Below, piece by piece: positions 37,139-46,134 of a DNA stretch of 64,000 bases. A program made the position numbers and the translations under genes. The stretch covers positions 248,001-312,000 of the forward strand of contig OX638341.1 in assembly GCA_951812965.1 (NCBI GenBank), given 5' to 3'. The DNA is from an uncultured Pseudohongiella sp. (lineage in GTDB: Bacteria > Pseudomonadota > Gammaproteobacteria > Pseudomonadales > Pseudohongiellaceae). The number at the start of each line of letters is the position of its first letter. Within the stretch, counting starts at the first letter, position 1. The notes under the pieces are model-generated. The model was not told the DNA's origin. It made no database searches and worked only from the letters and a program-made list of their open reading frames with translations.

Positions 37139-37807
37139 TCAGCTTCCCAACACTGACCGGATCCAGCGGCCGATCCGCTCAATCTCCGGCATGCAGACCT
37201 CGTGGGCCATGGGATAGGTGTGATACTCGGGCGTCAGCCCATTCTCTTCCAGACTCTCCTTTGCGGCCCGGCCGAGAAGTTCAGGCACCATCGGATCCAT
37301 CAGGCCATGGCAGACCAGCGCCGGAAGACCTTGCTGGACCGGTTGCATGGCTATGCTGTCGGCGGTGGGAAAGTAAGTGGACAGGGCGATGATGCCGCCG
37401 AGGCGCCGGTCGAAGGACAGGCCCGCCTCGAAGCAGACCGCCCCGCCCTGGGAAAAACCCGCGAGTATGACGCGCTCGGAGGCAATGCTGCGGTCCAGCT
37501 CACGTCGAATCAGCGCCTGCGTATTCGCCGCCGATTCGCGCAGTCCCGCTTCATCGATGCTGCGTACGTTGTCCAGCCGCAGGATGTCGTACCAAGCGGG
37601 CATGACATAGCCGTTGTTGATCGTCACCGGAATCGAAGGCGCCGTGGGAAACACGAAGCGGACCGCGTATTCCTGCGGCAGATTCAATTGCGGCACCACG
37701 GGAACGAAGTCGTTGCCGTCGGCGCCAAGGCCGTGAAGCCAGATGACGGAGGCGTTGACTTCGGCGGCTTCGGTGGAGAGCACCTCGACTACGGGTAGAT
37801 CGCTCAT
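37139..37807 (-). CDS. Carboxylesterase/phospholipase family alpha/beta hydrolase
   Basis: This 222-residue protein is a Ser-hydrolase of the acyl-protein-thioesterase/carboxylesterase (YpfH/EstB-like) family. The nucleophile is in VILAGFSQGGAVCF, the acid near GLMDPMVPELLG, and the histidine in YPMAHEVCMPEI. The oxyanion segment VIWLHGLGADGNDFVPV is standard. It is soluble and lacks a signal peptide. It is convergent with the carbonic anhydrase, ending 1 bp after it. The substrate is probably a short-chain ester or lysophospholipid. Confidence 0.88.
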   Translation of the reverse strand: MSDLPVVEVLSTEAAEVNASVIWLHGLGADGNDFVPVVPQLNLPQEYAVRFVFPTAPSIPVTINNGYVMPAWYDILRLDNVRSIDEAGLRESAANTQALIRRELDRSIASERVILAGFSQGGAVCFEAGLSFDRRLGGIIALSTYFPTADSIAMQPVQQGLPALVCHGLMDPMVPELLGRAAKESLEENGLTPEYHTYPMAHEVCMPEIERIGRWIRSVLGS

Positions 37808-37852
37808 TTGAGTACCTTCATTTCGTTTGGAAACTTCGGAATGCCGCCGAGC

Positions 37853-37877
37853 GGGCGACGCATGCGTCGCCCCTACG
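37853..37877. repeat. Palindromic repeat, variant core GACGCATGCGTC
   Basis: One copy of a palindrome related to the others in this window, but with GGGCGACGCATGCGTCGCCC as the core. The same variant occurs at 58955-58979 and 60396-60420. It lies in the gap between the esterase gene and the next gene. Confidence 0.82.
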
Positions 37878-37987
37878 AGAAAGGGTCGAAGAATATAGAT
37901 GTGGCCGCGGTGCGTCCAGCGATTGCCCCTGTGCGACGCCGCAATTCACATTTGCGGCGAACGCGAGCCCTGACTTACACTCGCCGC

Positions 37988-38383
37988 ATGAAACACATCG
38001 CGGTAATGTTGCTTCTGATCGCATTCTCCGGCGGCGTCCGGGCGCAGGACGTATCCACGGAGGCGCTGCTCGGCACCTTCGAGGGACCATTGGTCATCGG
38101 CCGCGACAGCATGACGCTGGCCTTCACCTTCAGCATGAACGGCGACGAATTGCGGGCGCAATTGTTCAGCGGCGGCTTGGGAATCTACGGCATGCCCGCG
38201 GACAGCGTCAGCATTGCCGGGAATGCCTTGCGGATCGCGATTTCGCGGCTTGACCTCGAATTTACCGGCCGCCTGCGCCTCGACGAAAGCGGCGAAAAGA
38301 TCCATCGCATCGACGGCGATTGGTTCCAATACAGCGAAATGGTGCCGGTTATCCTGCTGCCGGTAGGTGCCCCGAGTTTCTGA
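37988..38383 (+). CDS. Secreted protein of unknown function
   Basis: This 131-residue protein was not recognised. It begins with a clear Sec signal (MKHIAVMLLLIAFSGGVRAQ) and has a beta-rich body with FTFSMNGDELRAQLF and EFTGRLRLDESGEKI. The start at 37988 excludes a longer frame from 37808 that lacks sense as protein. Its TGA is followed at once by the ATG of hsdR, so the two may share a transcript. It may be a small periplasmic binding or lipid-handling protein, but that is guesswork. Confidence 0.6.
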   Translation: MKHIAVMLLLIAFSGGVRAQDVSTEALLGTFEGPLVIGRDSMTLAFTFSMNGDELRAQLFSGGLGIYGMPADSVSIAGNALRIAISRLDLEFTGRLRLDESGEKIHRIDGDWFQYSEMVPVILLPVGAPSF

Positions 38384-41134
38384 ATGCCGGCCGGCGCCAA
38401 TCAAAACCCCGAGCAAATTGCCCGCGACCGAATCGACGACCGGCTGCGAGCGGCGGGCTGGCAAGTTCAGGACAAAAATGCACTGGATTTCAATGCCGGC
38501 CTCGGCATCGCCGTGCGCGAATATGTTACGGATTCCGGACCTGCCGATTATGTCTTGTTTGCCGAAAGGCGCGCCGTGGGCGTAATCGAAGCCAAACCGC
38601 AAAACTGGGGAGAAAATCTAACGGTCGTGGAGGAGCAGACCGAAGGTTACGCCAAGTCCAAACTGAAATGGGTCTCGGACTCAGAGCCATTGCCATTTCT
38701 GTATGAGAGCAACGGAGTCATTACCCGGTTCACCAATGGGCGCGACCCGCTTCCGCGTTCACGCGAGGTCTTCTCGTTCCATCGTCCTGAAACGGTGCTG
38801 GCATGGATGCAAGCGCCAATCACTCTCAGGTCGGGCATAGCTTCGCTGCCGCCGCTCGATCCCTCGGGCCTCCGCAACTGCCAGAAAAAAGCCATTTCGA
38901 AACTCGAAGAATCCCTGAAGCAGAACAAGCCTCGCGCACTTATCCAGATGGCGACGGGCTCGGGCAAGACCTTCACCGCGATTACGCAGGTATACCGCCT
39001 GCTAAAGCATGCAGACGCCAGGCGAGTCCTTTTTCTCGTAGATACGCGAAATCTAGGGGAGCAAGCCGAACAGGAGTTCATGGCCTTCATTCCCAATGAC
39101 GACAACCGAAAGTTCACTGAGTTATACAACGTACAGCGCCTGACTTCGTCTTCCATCGCAGGCGACACCCAGGTCGTAATCTCGACGATCCAGCGCATGT
39201 ACGCGACACTCAAGGGCGAAGAACTGCCCGCCGATGCGGAAGACGAACACCCGGCGGAACGGAAATGGCGCCGGAAAGAACCGCTTCCCGTTGTCTACAA
39301 CTCAGCGCTTCCGCCCGAATTTTTCGACGTAGTCATCATCGACGAATGCCACCGCTCGATCTACAAACTTTGGCGTCAGGTAGTTGAGTATTTCGACGCC
39401 TTTCTGATCGGCCTTACTGCGACGCCAGATAACCGCACTTACGGCTTCTTCCGGAAAAACGTAGTCAGCGAATATACACACGAAGAAGCCGTGGCGGATA
39501 AAGTCAATGTAGGCAACGAGGTCTACCTGATTGAGACCCGGATATCGCGGAGCGGCGAAACGCTGAAGCCTGAACAACTCGTCGAAAAGCGTGAACGGCA
39601 GTCCCGTGCCCGCCGCTGGGAAGTGCAGGAGGACCCAGAGGCGTACACCACCGCCGATCTCGACCGCTCGGTGGTCAATCCCGACCAGATTCGCACCGTC
39701 ATCCGCGCATTCCGCGACAACTGGCCGCGTATATTCCCCGGCCGCGGAGAACTTCCCAAGACGCTGATTTTCGCCAAAACCGACAGTCATGCCGACGACA
39801 TCATCCAGACCGTCCGGGAAGAGTTCGGTGAAACCAATGATTTCTGCCGCAAGATCACCAACGCGGCAAAGAACCCTAAATCCTCGCTTACGGCTTTCCG
39901 CAATGAATACGACCCGCGAATTGCGGTCACCGTGGACATGATCGCCACGGGGACCGATGTGAGGCCGCTGGAATGTCTTCTGTTCATGCGCGACGTGAGG
40001 TCCCGGAACTACTTTGAACAGATGAAGGGCCGGGGAACCCGTGTCCTCGAACCTGACGACCTCAGAAAAGTTACGCCTTCGGCTCCGGCCAAGACCCACT
40101 ACGTCATCGTCGATGCTGTCGGCGTAACAAAGTCGCTCAAAACCGCGAGCCAGCCACTCGATTCCAAGCCTTCCATCCCTTTCAAGGATCTCGCCATGAA
40201 TTTGATGATGGGCGACCGTTCCGAGGAAACCGTAAGCTCGCTGGCCGCGCGCCTTGCGCGAATCGACCTTACGCTCGGCGAACAGGATCAAGCGAAGATC
40301 GCGAATGAAGCAGGTAAGCCGCTAGGCGTGATAGTCCGCGAACTGTTCGACGCGATCGACCCTGACAAAGTTGAAGCCGACGCGATAGCTGCCGGTCACA
40401 ACGAACCCGACGACTCCGCATTGCGCACTGCCCAAGAGAATCGCGTCATGCAGGCAGCGAATGTGTTTACCGGGCCGCTTGTAAATCTCATCGACACGAT
40501 TCGTCGGGTCAGTGAGCAGACCATCGACCACGAAAATCCCGACACACTGGAGCGAACCGAATGGGCCGGCAATGTCGCCGAAAATGCGAAAAAGATCGCC
40601 AGGGAGTTCGAGGAATACCTCAAGGAGAACCGCGACGAGATCGAAGCGCTCACCATATTCTTCAATCAGCCGGCGCGCCGTTCCAGCGTCACGTTTTCCA
40701 TGATCAAGGACACGCTCGCCAGACTAAAAGAAGATCGCCCACTGCTCGCGCCTCATTACGTATGGCGCGCCTATGCCCATCTCGATGACTACGAAGGTGA
40801 AAGTCCAACTGGCGAACTCACCGCGCTCGTTGCTCTAATCCGCCGTGTCTGCGGCCTGGACGAAACGCTGACCCGCCATTCCGACCGGGTGCGCCGTAAT
40901 TTCCAGAACTGGATACTGAAGCATCATGCCGGTGCGGGAGATAAGTTTACCGAGGAGCAGATGAATTGGCTGCGAATGATCCGCGACCATCTTGCGACAT
41001 CCATAGCCATCGAGCGCGACGACCTGGAATTGGCCCCCTTCGACACCCACGGCGGACTGGGCAAGATGCACGTCTTGTTTGGGGAAGGGATGGATCAGGT
41101 GATTGCCGAGATGAACGAGGCGTTGGCGGCATGA
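38384..41134 (+). CDS. hsdR: Type I restriction endonuclease subunit R (EcoEI-like)
   Basis: HsdR (916 residues) is the translocase-nuclease subunit of a type I restriction-modification system. The N-terminal PD-(D/E)xK nuclease has D at residue 55 (PADYVLFA) and E69/K71 (VIEAKP). The helicase domain has the P-loop MATGSGKT at residues 189-196 and DECH at 320-323, then RNYFEQMKGRGTRVLE as motif VI. The C-terminal region is helical. The ATG at 38384 follows directly on the stop of the preceding gene. Its stop overlaps hsdS as ATGA. It is the first gene of an RM operon interrupted by fic. Confidence 0.95.
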   Translation: MPAGANQNPEQIARDRIDDRLRAAGWQVQDKNALDFNAGLGIAVREYVTDSGPADYVLFAERRAVGVIEAKPQNWGENLTVVEEQTEGYAKSKLKWVSDSEPLPFLYESNGVITRFTNGRDPLPRSREVFSFHRPETVLAWMQAPITLRSGIASLPPLDPSGLRNCQKKAISKLEESLKQNKPRALIQMATGSGKTFTAITQVYRLLKHADARRVLFLVDTRNLGEQAEQEFMAFIPNDDNRKFTELYNVQRLTSSSIAGDTQVVISTIQRMYATLKGEELPADAEDEHPAERKWRRKEPLPVVYNSALPPEFFDVVIIDECHRSIYKLWRQVVEYFDAFLIGLTATPDNRTYGFFRKNVVSEYTHEEAVADKVNVGNEVYLIETRISRSGETLKPEQLVEKRERQSRARRWEVQEDPEAYTTADLDRSVVNPDQIRTVIRAFRDNWPRIFPGRGELPKTLIFAKTDSHADDIIQTVREEFGETNDFCRKITNAAKNPKSSLTAFRNEYDPRIAVTVDMIATGTDVRPLECLLFMRDVRSRNYFEQMKGRGTRVLEPDDLRKVTPSAPAKTHYVIVDAVGVTKSLKTASQPLDSKPSIPFKDLAMNLMMGDRSEETVSSLAARLARIDLTLGEQDQAKIANEAGKPLGVIVRELFDAIDPDKVEADAIAAGHNEPDDSALRTAQENRVMQAANVFTGPLVNLIDTIRRVSEQTIDHENPDTLERTEWAGNVAENAKKIAREFEEYLKENRDEIEALTIFFNQPARRSSVTFSMIKDTLARLKEDRPLLAPHYVWRAYAHLDDYEGESPTGELTALVALIRRVCGLDETLTRHSDRVRRNFQNWILKHHAGAGDKFTEEQMNWLRMIRDHLATSIAIERDDLELAPFDTHGGLGKMHVLFGEGMDQVIAEMNEALAA

Positions 41135-42708
41135 GAGAGTTGCCAAAAGCTTGGGCAATTGCGCCCCTTGGCAATCTGATCGCGCCCGACGGCATCTTTA
41201 CTGATGGCGACTGGGTCGAGAGCAAGGATCAAGACCCAAATGGTGAAGTTCGTCTGATACAGTTGGCAGACATTGCTGATGGAAGATTCATAAACAAATC
41301 TTCGCGCTTCTTGACGCACAAAAATGCCGCCAAGCTGAAATGTACCTTTCTTCAGAAAGGTGACTTGATGGTCGCTCGCATGCCAGACCCTTTGGGGCGC
41401 TGTTGCATCTTCCCGCTCGACGGAGACCGACGTTATGTGACGGTAGTCGATGTTTGCGCGATCAGGCTTGGTTCTTCGGAGATAGATCCTAGGTACCTCA
41501 TGCGAGCGCTCAACTCGCCTGTAGTTCGCACTCAAGTCACCGCCCTACAATCTGGCTCAACTCGGAAGCGAATTTCCCGGAAGAACCTTGCCACCGTATC
41601 GGTCCCAATCCCACCTCAAAGCGAACAACGTCGCATTGTCGAACGGGTCGAGGCGCTGTTCGACGAGATCGACAAGGGTGTCGAAAGCCTGCAAACCGCC
41701 AAGTCTACCCTCGACCTCTACCGCAAATCCCTGCTCAAATCCGCCTTCGAAGGCCGCCTCACCGCCGATTGGCGGGCACGCAACCCCGACAAACTCGAAG
41801 ACCCCGAAACCCTCCTCGCCCGCATCCACAAGGAACGCGAAACACGGTACCAACAACAGCTTGAGGAATGGAAAAAATCTTCAGCCCACTGGTCAAATCG
41901 AGCAGTGCGAGACTCCAAGCCGAAAAAGCCCTTGAAACCCAAACGCCTCACCCCTCTCTCGGCTGGCGAACTTGCACGATTATCTCCCTTGCCTGCCGTA
42001 TGGCGTTGGATACGAATAGGCGACATCGGCCTCATTGGCACAGGCGTTACGCCGCTCAAATCGGAATCAAGCTTCTACGAGGATGGCGATATTCCTTGGA
42101 TTACCAGCGGGGCCTTGAACGCACCGTTTGTTCAAGATTCCACAGAATACATAACGACGCATGCGTTGAATCAAACAAACCTGCGTATTTATCCTCCGCG
42201 CACGTTGCTTGTTGCGCTATATGGCGAAGGCAAGACTCGTGGAAAGTGCTCCGAGCTAATGATTCCTGCCACAACGAACCAAGCGATTGCGGCGATAGTC
42301 CAAGAGGATACAGCTTCGAGTTTAAGGAGATTTCTAAAGTGGTGTCTAAAGAAGAATTATGGCGAAATCCGAGCTGGCGCATCAGGAGGTGTCCAGCCAA
42401 ATCTCAACCTAGGGATTATCGAAACCACGCCAATTCCACTGTGCTCCGTTCTGGAAGCTAAGGAGATAGTGAGGCGGATTGAGGAAAAGATGTCGCTAAT
42501 AAATTCGGTAGAGATGGAAGTCGAAGCCAATCTCAACCACGCCAAAGCGCTCCGCCAATCCATTCTCAAACAGGCATTTTCGGGCAAACTCGTCCCTCAA
42601 GACCCCAACGACGAACCGGCAACAGTCCTTCTGAATCGCATCAAGGCGGAGAGTGTACCGAAAAAGAAAAAGTGGGCGACACCCGAACGCAAGGCGGCTC
42701 ATCAATGA
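41131..42708 (+). CDS. hsdS: Type I restriction-modification specificity subunit S
   Basis: HsdS (525 residues) sets DNA target specificity. It has two target-recognition domains. The first covers about residues 1-150, the second about residues 290-460, each followed by a conserved helical spacer (IPPQSEQRRIVERVEALFDE; VRRIEEKMSLINSVEMEVE). The spacers hold the HsdM and HsdR interfaces. The ATG at 41131 overlaps the hsdR stop as ATGA, and the HsdS stop overlaps fic as ATGA. The variable second domain is lower in GC than the spacer, which is usual after domain exchange. Confidence 0.94.
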   Translation: MRELPKAWAIAPLGNLIAPDGIFTDGDWVESKDQDPNGEVRLIQLADIADGRFINKSSRFLTHKNAAKLKCTFLQKGDLMVARMPDPLGRCCIFPLDGDRRYVTVVDVCAIRLGSSEIDPRYLMRALNSPVVRTQVTALQSGSTRKRISRKNLATVSVPIPPQSEQRRIVERVEALFDEIDKGVESLQTAKSTLDLYRKSLLKSAFEGRLTADWRARNPDKLEDPETLLARIHKERETRYQQQLEEWKKSSAHWSNRAVRDSKPKKPLKPKRLTPLSAGELARLSPLPAVWRWIRIGDIGLIGTGVTPLKSESSFYEDGDIPWITSGALNAPFVQDSTEYITTHALNQTNLRIYPPRTLLVALYGEGKTRGKCSELMIPATTNQAIAAIVQEDTASSLRRFLKWCLKKNYGEIRAGASGGVQPNLNLGIIETTPIPLCSVLEAKEIVRRIEEKMSLINSVEMEVEANLNHAKALRQSILKQAFSGKLVPQDPNDEPATVLLNRIKAESVPKKKKWATPERKAAHQ

Positions 42709-43343
42709 ACGACAAGTACGACACTACGGGCAACGTCGAAGCGCAATTCGAACCCGGTTCGGACGACCGTGTGCTGGCGAACAAACTTGGCGTCTCCAAC
42801 GCGGAAGAAATGGATGAAATCGAAATGGATTTGTTGAAACGGCTATACGATGTGGTCCTTGGCTCGGTCGGAGCGACTCATCGCCTTACGACTGCCGATT
42901 TTCGTAAATGGCATCGCAGTTGGCTTGGTAATGTATTCGCTTGGGCCGGCCAATATCGCACGCTCAACATGAGCAAGGGAGACTTCATATTCGCCGCCAG
43001 CGGCCAAGTGCCAAAGCTGATGGACAACTTGGACAAGGAAGTTCTTTCGGTTCACACTCCCTGCGCGGGCATGTCTGAAGATCAACTCACCGAAGCTATT
43101 GCTGTCGTTCACGTCGAGTTGATATTGATCCACCCGTTTCGGGAGGGAAATGGACGTTTGTCGCGCCTGGTCGCAAATGTAATGGCGCTTCAGGCAGGTT
43201 GGCGTCAACTGGACTACACGTCTTGGGATGAGAACAAGGCGGACTACTTTGCCGCCATTCGGGCGGGGCTGAGCGACTATGGACCAATGCGGAGACTGGT
43301 CAGGCGAGCGGTACGCGAGGCGGAAGGGAAGCGAGATGAATGA
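42705..43343 (+). CDS. fic: Fic-domain protein (putative AMPylase)
   Basis: This 212-residue protein has the complete Fic signature HPFREGNGR at about residues 143-151, with the catalytic histidine and the flap segment before it (FAASGQVPKLMDNLDKE). Fic enzymes transfer AMP or related groups from nucleotides to target proteins. The protein lacks the usual intramolecular inhibitory motif at either end, so it may depend on a separate antitoxin. It overlaps hsdS by 4 bp (ATGA) and lies between hsdS and hsdM, a known but uncommon position in RM loci. A small antisense gene overlaps its 3' end. Confidence 0.9.
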   Translation: MNDKYDTTGNVEAQFEPGSDDRVLANKLGVSNAEEMDEIEMDLLKRLYDVVLGSVGATHRLTTADFRKWHRSWLGNVFAWAGQYRTLNMSKGDFIFAASGQVPKLMDNLDKEVLSVHTPCAGMSEDQLTEAIAVVHVELILIHPFREGNGRLSRLVANVMALQAGWRQLDYTSWDENKADYFAAIRAGLSDYGPMRRLVRRAVREAEGKRDE

Positions 43344-43479
43344 GTCTTTCTTCAATCTCCCGTATCGGCTTTCCAGTCTCGATCGCTGTCGAACTGGCTA
43401 CGCAGCGAATCGTCTGTCGCCTCGCCTCCTCAGGGTCGCGCAGATGAGGATTTGTCTCTATGAGCGGTTTGCCTTTCAT
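43300..43479 (-). CDS. Small antisense protein, possible Fic antitoxin candidate
   Basis: A 59-residue frame on the minus strand starts MKGKPLIETNPHLRDPEEAR and continues through VASSTAIETG and IREIEERLIHL. A GGGG ribosome-binding run lies just before the ATG at 43479. The frame is tail to tail with fic, overlapping its last 44 bp. The SSTAIE stretch resembles, but does not match strictly, the Fic inhibitory motif [S/T]xxxE[G/N]. It may be a cognate regulator or simply a small conserved gene. I did not recognise the family with certainty. Confidence 0.5.
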   Translation of the reverse strand: MKGKPLIETNPHLRDPEEARRQTIRCVASSTAIETGKPIREIEERLIHLASLPPRVPLA

Positions 43480-43552
43480 GCCCCTATTGTAACTGGGCGG
43501 TTTGCGGGACCGCAATTCATTTGACAATCAACAAACACGGGAGATCACGAAA

Positions 43553-45028
43553 TTGAATACGGCGCCCATCGTCTCCAGGGTCTGGAACTTTTGCACTACG
43601 TTGCGCGACGACGGTGTCGGTTACGGCGATTATCTTGAGCAACTCACCTACCTGATCTTCCTCAAGATGGCGGACGAGTACGCCAGGCCGCCGTACAACC
43701 GCGATGTCGGCGTTCCCGAGGGCTGTGACTGGAAAAGCCTTACCACCCGCCGGGGCTCGGAACTTGAGGGGCACTACGTCATGCTGCTGCTCAAACTCGG
43801 TGAGCAAAAGGGAATGCTCGGCCAGATTTTCACCAAGTCGCAGAACAAGATCACCGACCCAGCCAAACTCTACCGGCTGATCGACATGGTGGACGGCACG
43901 AATTGGGTCATGCTCGGCGCCGATGTGAAGGGCGACATTTACGAGGATTTGCTGGAGCGAAACGCCGCCGACACCAAATCGGGCGCAGGTCAGTATTTCA
44001 CGCCACGCGCCCTGATTCGCGCCATGGTGGAATGCGTCCGCCCTGAACCCGGCAAGACGATCGCTGACCCGGCCTGCGGCACGGGCGGATTCTTTCTCGC
44101 TGCCCACGAATTTCTGGCCAACCCGGAAAACTGCGCCCTCGACAGGGACGAGAAGCAGTATCTCAAACACGAAACTTTTTACGGCAACGAGATCGTGGCG
44201 AATACGCGCCGGCTCTGCCTGATGAACCTGTTTCTGCACGGTATCGGAGACATAACCGGTGATTCGGTAGTGTCACCGGCCGACTCACTGATTTCGCCTC
44301 CATCCCTGACTTTCGATTACGTCCTCGCCAATCCGCCGTTCGGCAAGAAAAGTTCAATGAGTTTCACCAACGAGGAAGGCGAACAGGAAACCGAAAACCT
44401 GACCTACAACCGCCAGGATTTCTGGGCAATGACATCGAACAAGCAACTTAATTTCGTTCAGCACATCCGCACGATGTTGAGAACAACCGGCCGTGCCGCG
44501 GTTGTAGTGCCGGACAACGTGTTGTTCGAGGGCGGCGCGGGGGAAACGATAAGGCGCAAGCTGCTACATAACACCGACCTGCACACGATACTGCGGCTGC
44601 CGACCGGCATCTTCTACGCCCAAGGCGTCAAGGCGAATGTGATCTTCTTCGACAACCGTCCCGCCAGCCCCGATCCGCAAACTTCGAATGTCTGGTACTA
44701 CGACTACCGCACCAACGTCCACCACACGCTTAAGCAGAAACCGATGACGTATGACCACTTGTGCGATTTCGTGGACTGCTACAACCCGATGAACCGTCAT
44801 ACCCGCGAGGAAACCTGGAGCGAAGACACACCGGATGGCCGCTGGCGTGTCTACTCGCGCGAAGAACTGCTCCAACGCGACAAAGCCAGCCTAGACGTGT
44901 TCTGGCTCAAGGATGCCTCAATGACCGACCTGGAGAATCTACCTGAACCCGATGTACTTGCCGAAGAGATCATGGAAAACCTCCGCTCGGCGCTGAACAG
45001 CTTCGATTCGGTGAAAGGAAACTTGTGA
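43553..45028 (+). CDS. hsdM: Type I restriction-modification methylase subunit M
   Basis: HsdM (491 residues) is an N6-adenine DNA methylase. The N-terminal helical domain (DYLEQLTYLIFLKMADEYAR) is followed by the catalytic core. SAM motif I is PACGTGGFFLAAHEF, and the catalytic NPPFGKK is motif IV. I chose a TTG start at 43553, which gives MNTAPIVSRVWNF and has GGGAG 9 bases before it; the frame also opens at TTG 43502. It follows fic by 209 bp, so it may have its own promoter, unlike the overlapping hsdR-hsdS-fic. Confidence 0.94.
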   Translation: MNTAPIVSRVWNFCTTLRDDGVGYGDYLEQLTYLIFLKMADEYARPPYNRDVGVPEGCDWKSLTTRRGSELEGHYVMLLLKLGEQKGMLGQIFTKSQNKITDPAKLYRLIDMVDGTNWVMLGADVKGDIYEDLLERNAADTKSGAGQYFTPRALIRAMVECVRPEPGKTIADPACGTGGFFLAAHEFLANPENCALDRDEKQYLKHETFYGNEIVANTRRLCLMNLFLHGIGDITGDSVVSPADSLISPPSLTFDYVLANPPFGKKSSMSFTNEEGEQETENLTYNRQDFWAMTSNKQLNFVQHIRTMLRTTGRAAVVVPDNVLFEGGAGETIRRKLLHNTDLHTILRLPTGIFYAQGVKANVIFFDNRPASPDPQTSNVWYYDYRTNVHHTLKQKPMTYDHLCDFVDCYNPMNRHTREETWSEDTPDGRWRVYSREELLQRDKASLDVFWLKDASMTDLENLPEPDVLAEEIMENLRSALNSFDSVKGNL

Positions 45029-45163
45029 ATTGAATTCTGCCGTCTGCATAGCATTACTATCAATGTCAAGTTGACTGCGCCGGGGGCACTGTCGCCGGTT
45101 CTGCAACAGTTCACTTGTTCCGAATATAATCGCGAGAGTGCAGAATCATCGTGTTTGTCCAAG
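45029..45163. other. Gap between hsdM and the CBASS effector
   Basis: The two genes are convergent, so this 135-bp gap should hold their terminators. No strong hairpin with a T-run was found. Confidence 0.5.
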
Positions 45164-46024
45164 TCAACTCGAACCCTCTTCCGTTGACAACGTTTCATCC
45201 CAAACACGCTGTAACGTTTTCTTGTGGTAGCACTTAAACCAGTCCGGGATAAGTGGCCCTTGCCTACGCGCTGACTGATACTCTGAGACAGCGGCCATTA
45301 GCGCAGGAACTGACAAATCGTCGACTTGTTTCAAGATTGCTGAGAGGCTTCCCATTGACTCCTGTGCAGCCACGCTTAACTTACTGTATTTCACGCCCAG
45401 ATTAAGTGTGTCCAGCAGCAAAATTGCACAGATCGCCAGTCCGTACGCACGCCGGAAAACCTCTGGTGTTAGATCGGCGCCTGCTTCACCCTCCAGAGCC
45501 CCAAACGCAATTGCCAATACCGACGTCAATGCAAGGATAGTCAATACGATGAAGACCATCTTCGATGCCTTTTTTGCGAGTTGCTCTGTCCACCAGGCTG
45601 ACTCGCGTTCCATTCTAATTAGAAGAGAAGGTGACGGGTCTCCTGCTGCTTCATAGTAGTTGCTGTCGCTCAAGGAACTGTCATGATTGCGCAACCTGTG
45701 TAAGTACTTCGACTTCAAGTTGGCCAACTTTGCGGCATCAATTTCGAGCCCGATACCCCTGTTGAATTCGATAGTCCGAAGGGTCCATTCCGCATCTTCC
45801 CTATAACCTTCTGACAACCAAATCAATAACCTTCCGAAGATCGCGAACACAACCGCGGCCAGCGGTCCACCCCACTCTTGCCACCCGAACAGCAACGCGG
45901 TCGGAACAGCCCCGATAGCGAAATATCCTAGTAGGATGCCCAATCCCCACCATAGCTTCGCCCTTGAAAACAACCAACTCCGAAGCTGTTGAAGATGTTC
46001 TAAGCCTGAGTCACGAAAAGTCAT
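45164..46024 (-). CDS. S-4TM-type membrane effector of CBASS
   Basis: This 286-residue protein has four predicted membrane helices at about residues 24-47, 52-71, 155-176 and 193-210, with a soluble loop of about 80 residues between the pairs. The layout and the RESAWWTEQLAKKASKMVF stretch before the third helix suggest the S-4TM family, whose members accompany CD-NTase genes and are thought to form pores after binding a cyclic nucleotide. It is 110 bp downstream of the CD-NTase gene, on the same strand. Its base composition is clearly lower in GC than the housekeeping genes. The SMODS-linked partner is at 46135. Confidence 0.72.
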   Translation of the reverse strand: MTFRDSGLEHLQQLRSWLFSRAKLWWGLGILLGYFAIGAVPTALLFGWQEWGGPLAAVVFAIFGRLLIWLSEGYREDAEWTLRTIEFNRGIGLEIDAAKLANLKSKYLHRLRNHDSSLSDSNYYEAAGDPSPSLLIRMERESAWWTEQLAKKASKMVFIVLTILALTSVLAIAFGALEGEAGADLTPEVFRRAYGLAICAILLLDTLNLGVKYSKLSVAAQESMGSLSAILKQVDDLSVPALMAAVSEYQSARRQGPLIPDWFKCYHKKTLQRVWDETLSTEEGSS

Positions 46025-46134
46025 GAAAGTTCAATTCCGAATTTGGTGTGTAGAGGGGTAGTCGCCAATTAGCCCGTATTGACCCTGCGCCCGCCCATGA
46101 TCAATTTTCTTACAGACTTGGCTATCCAATGTGC

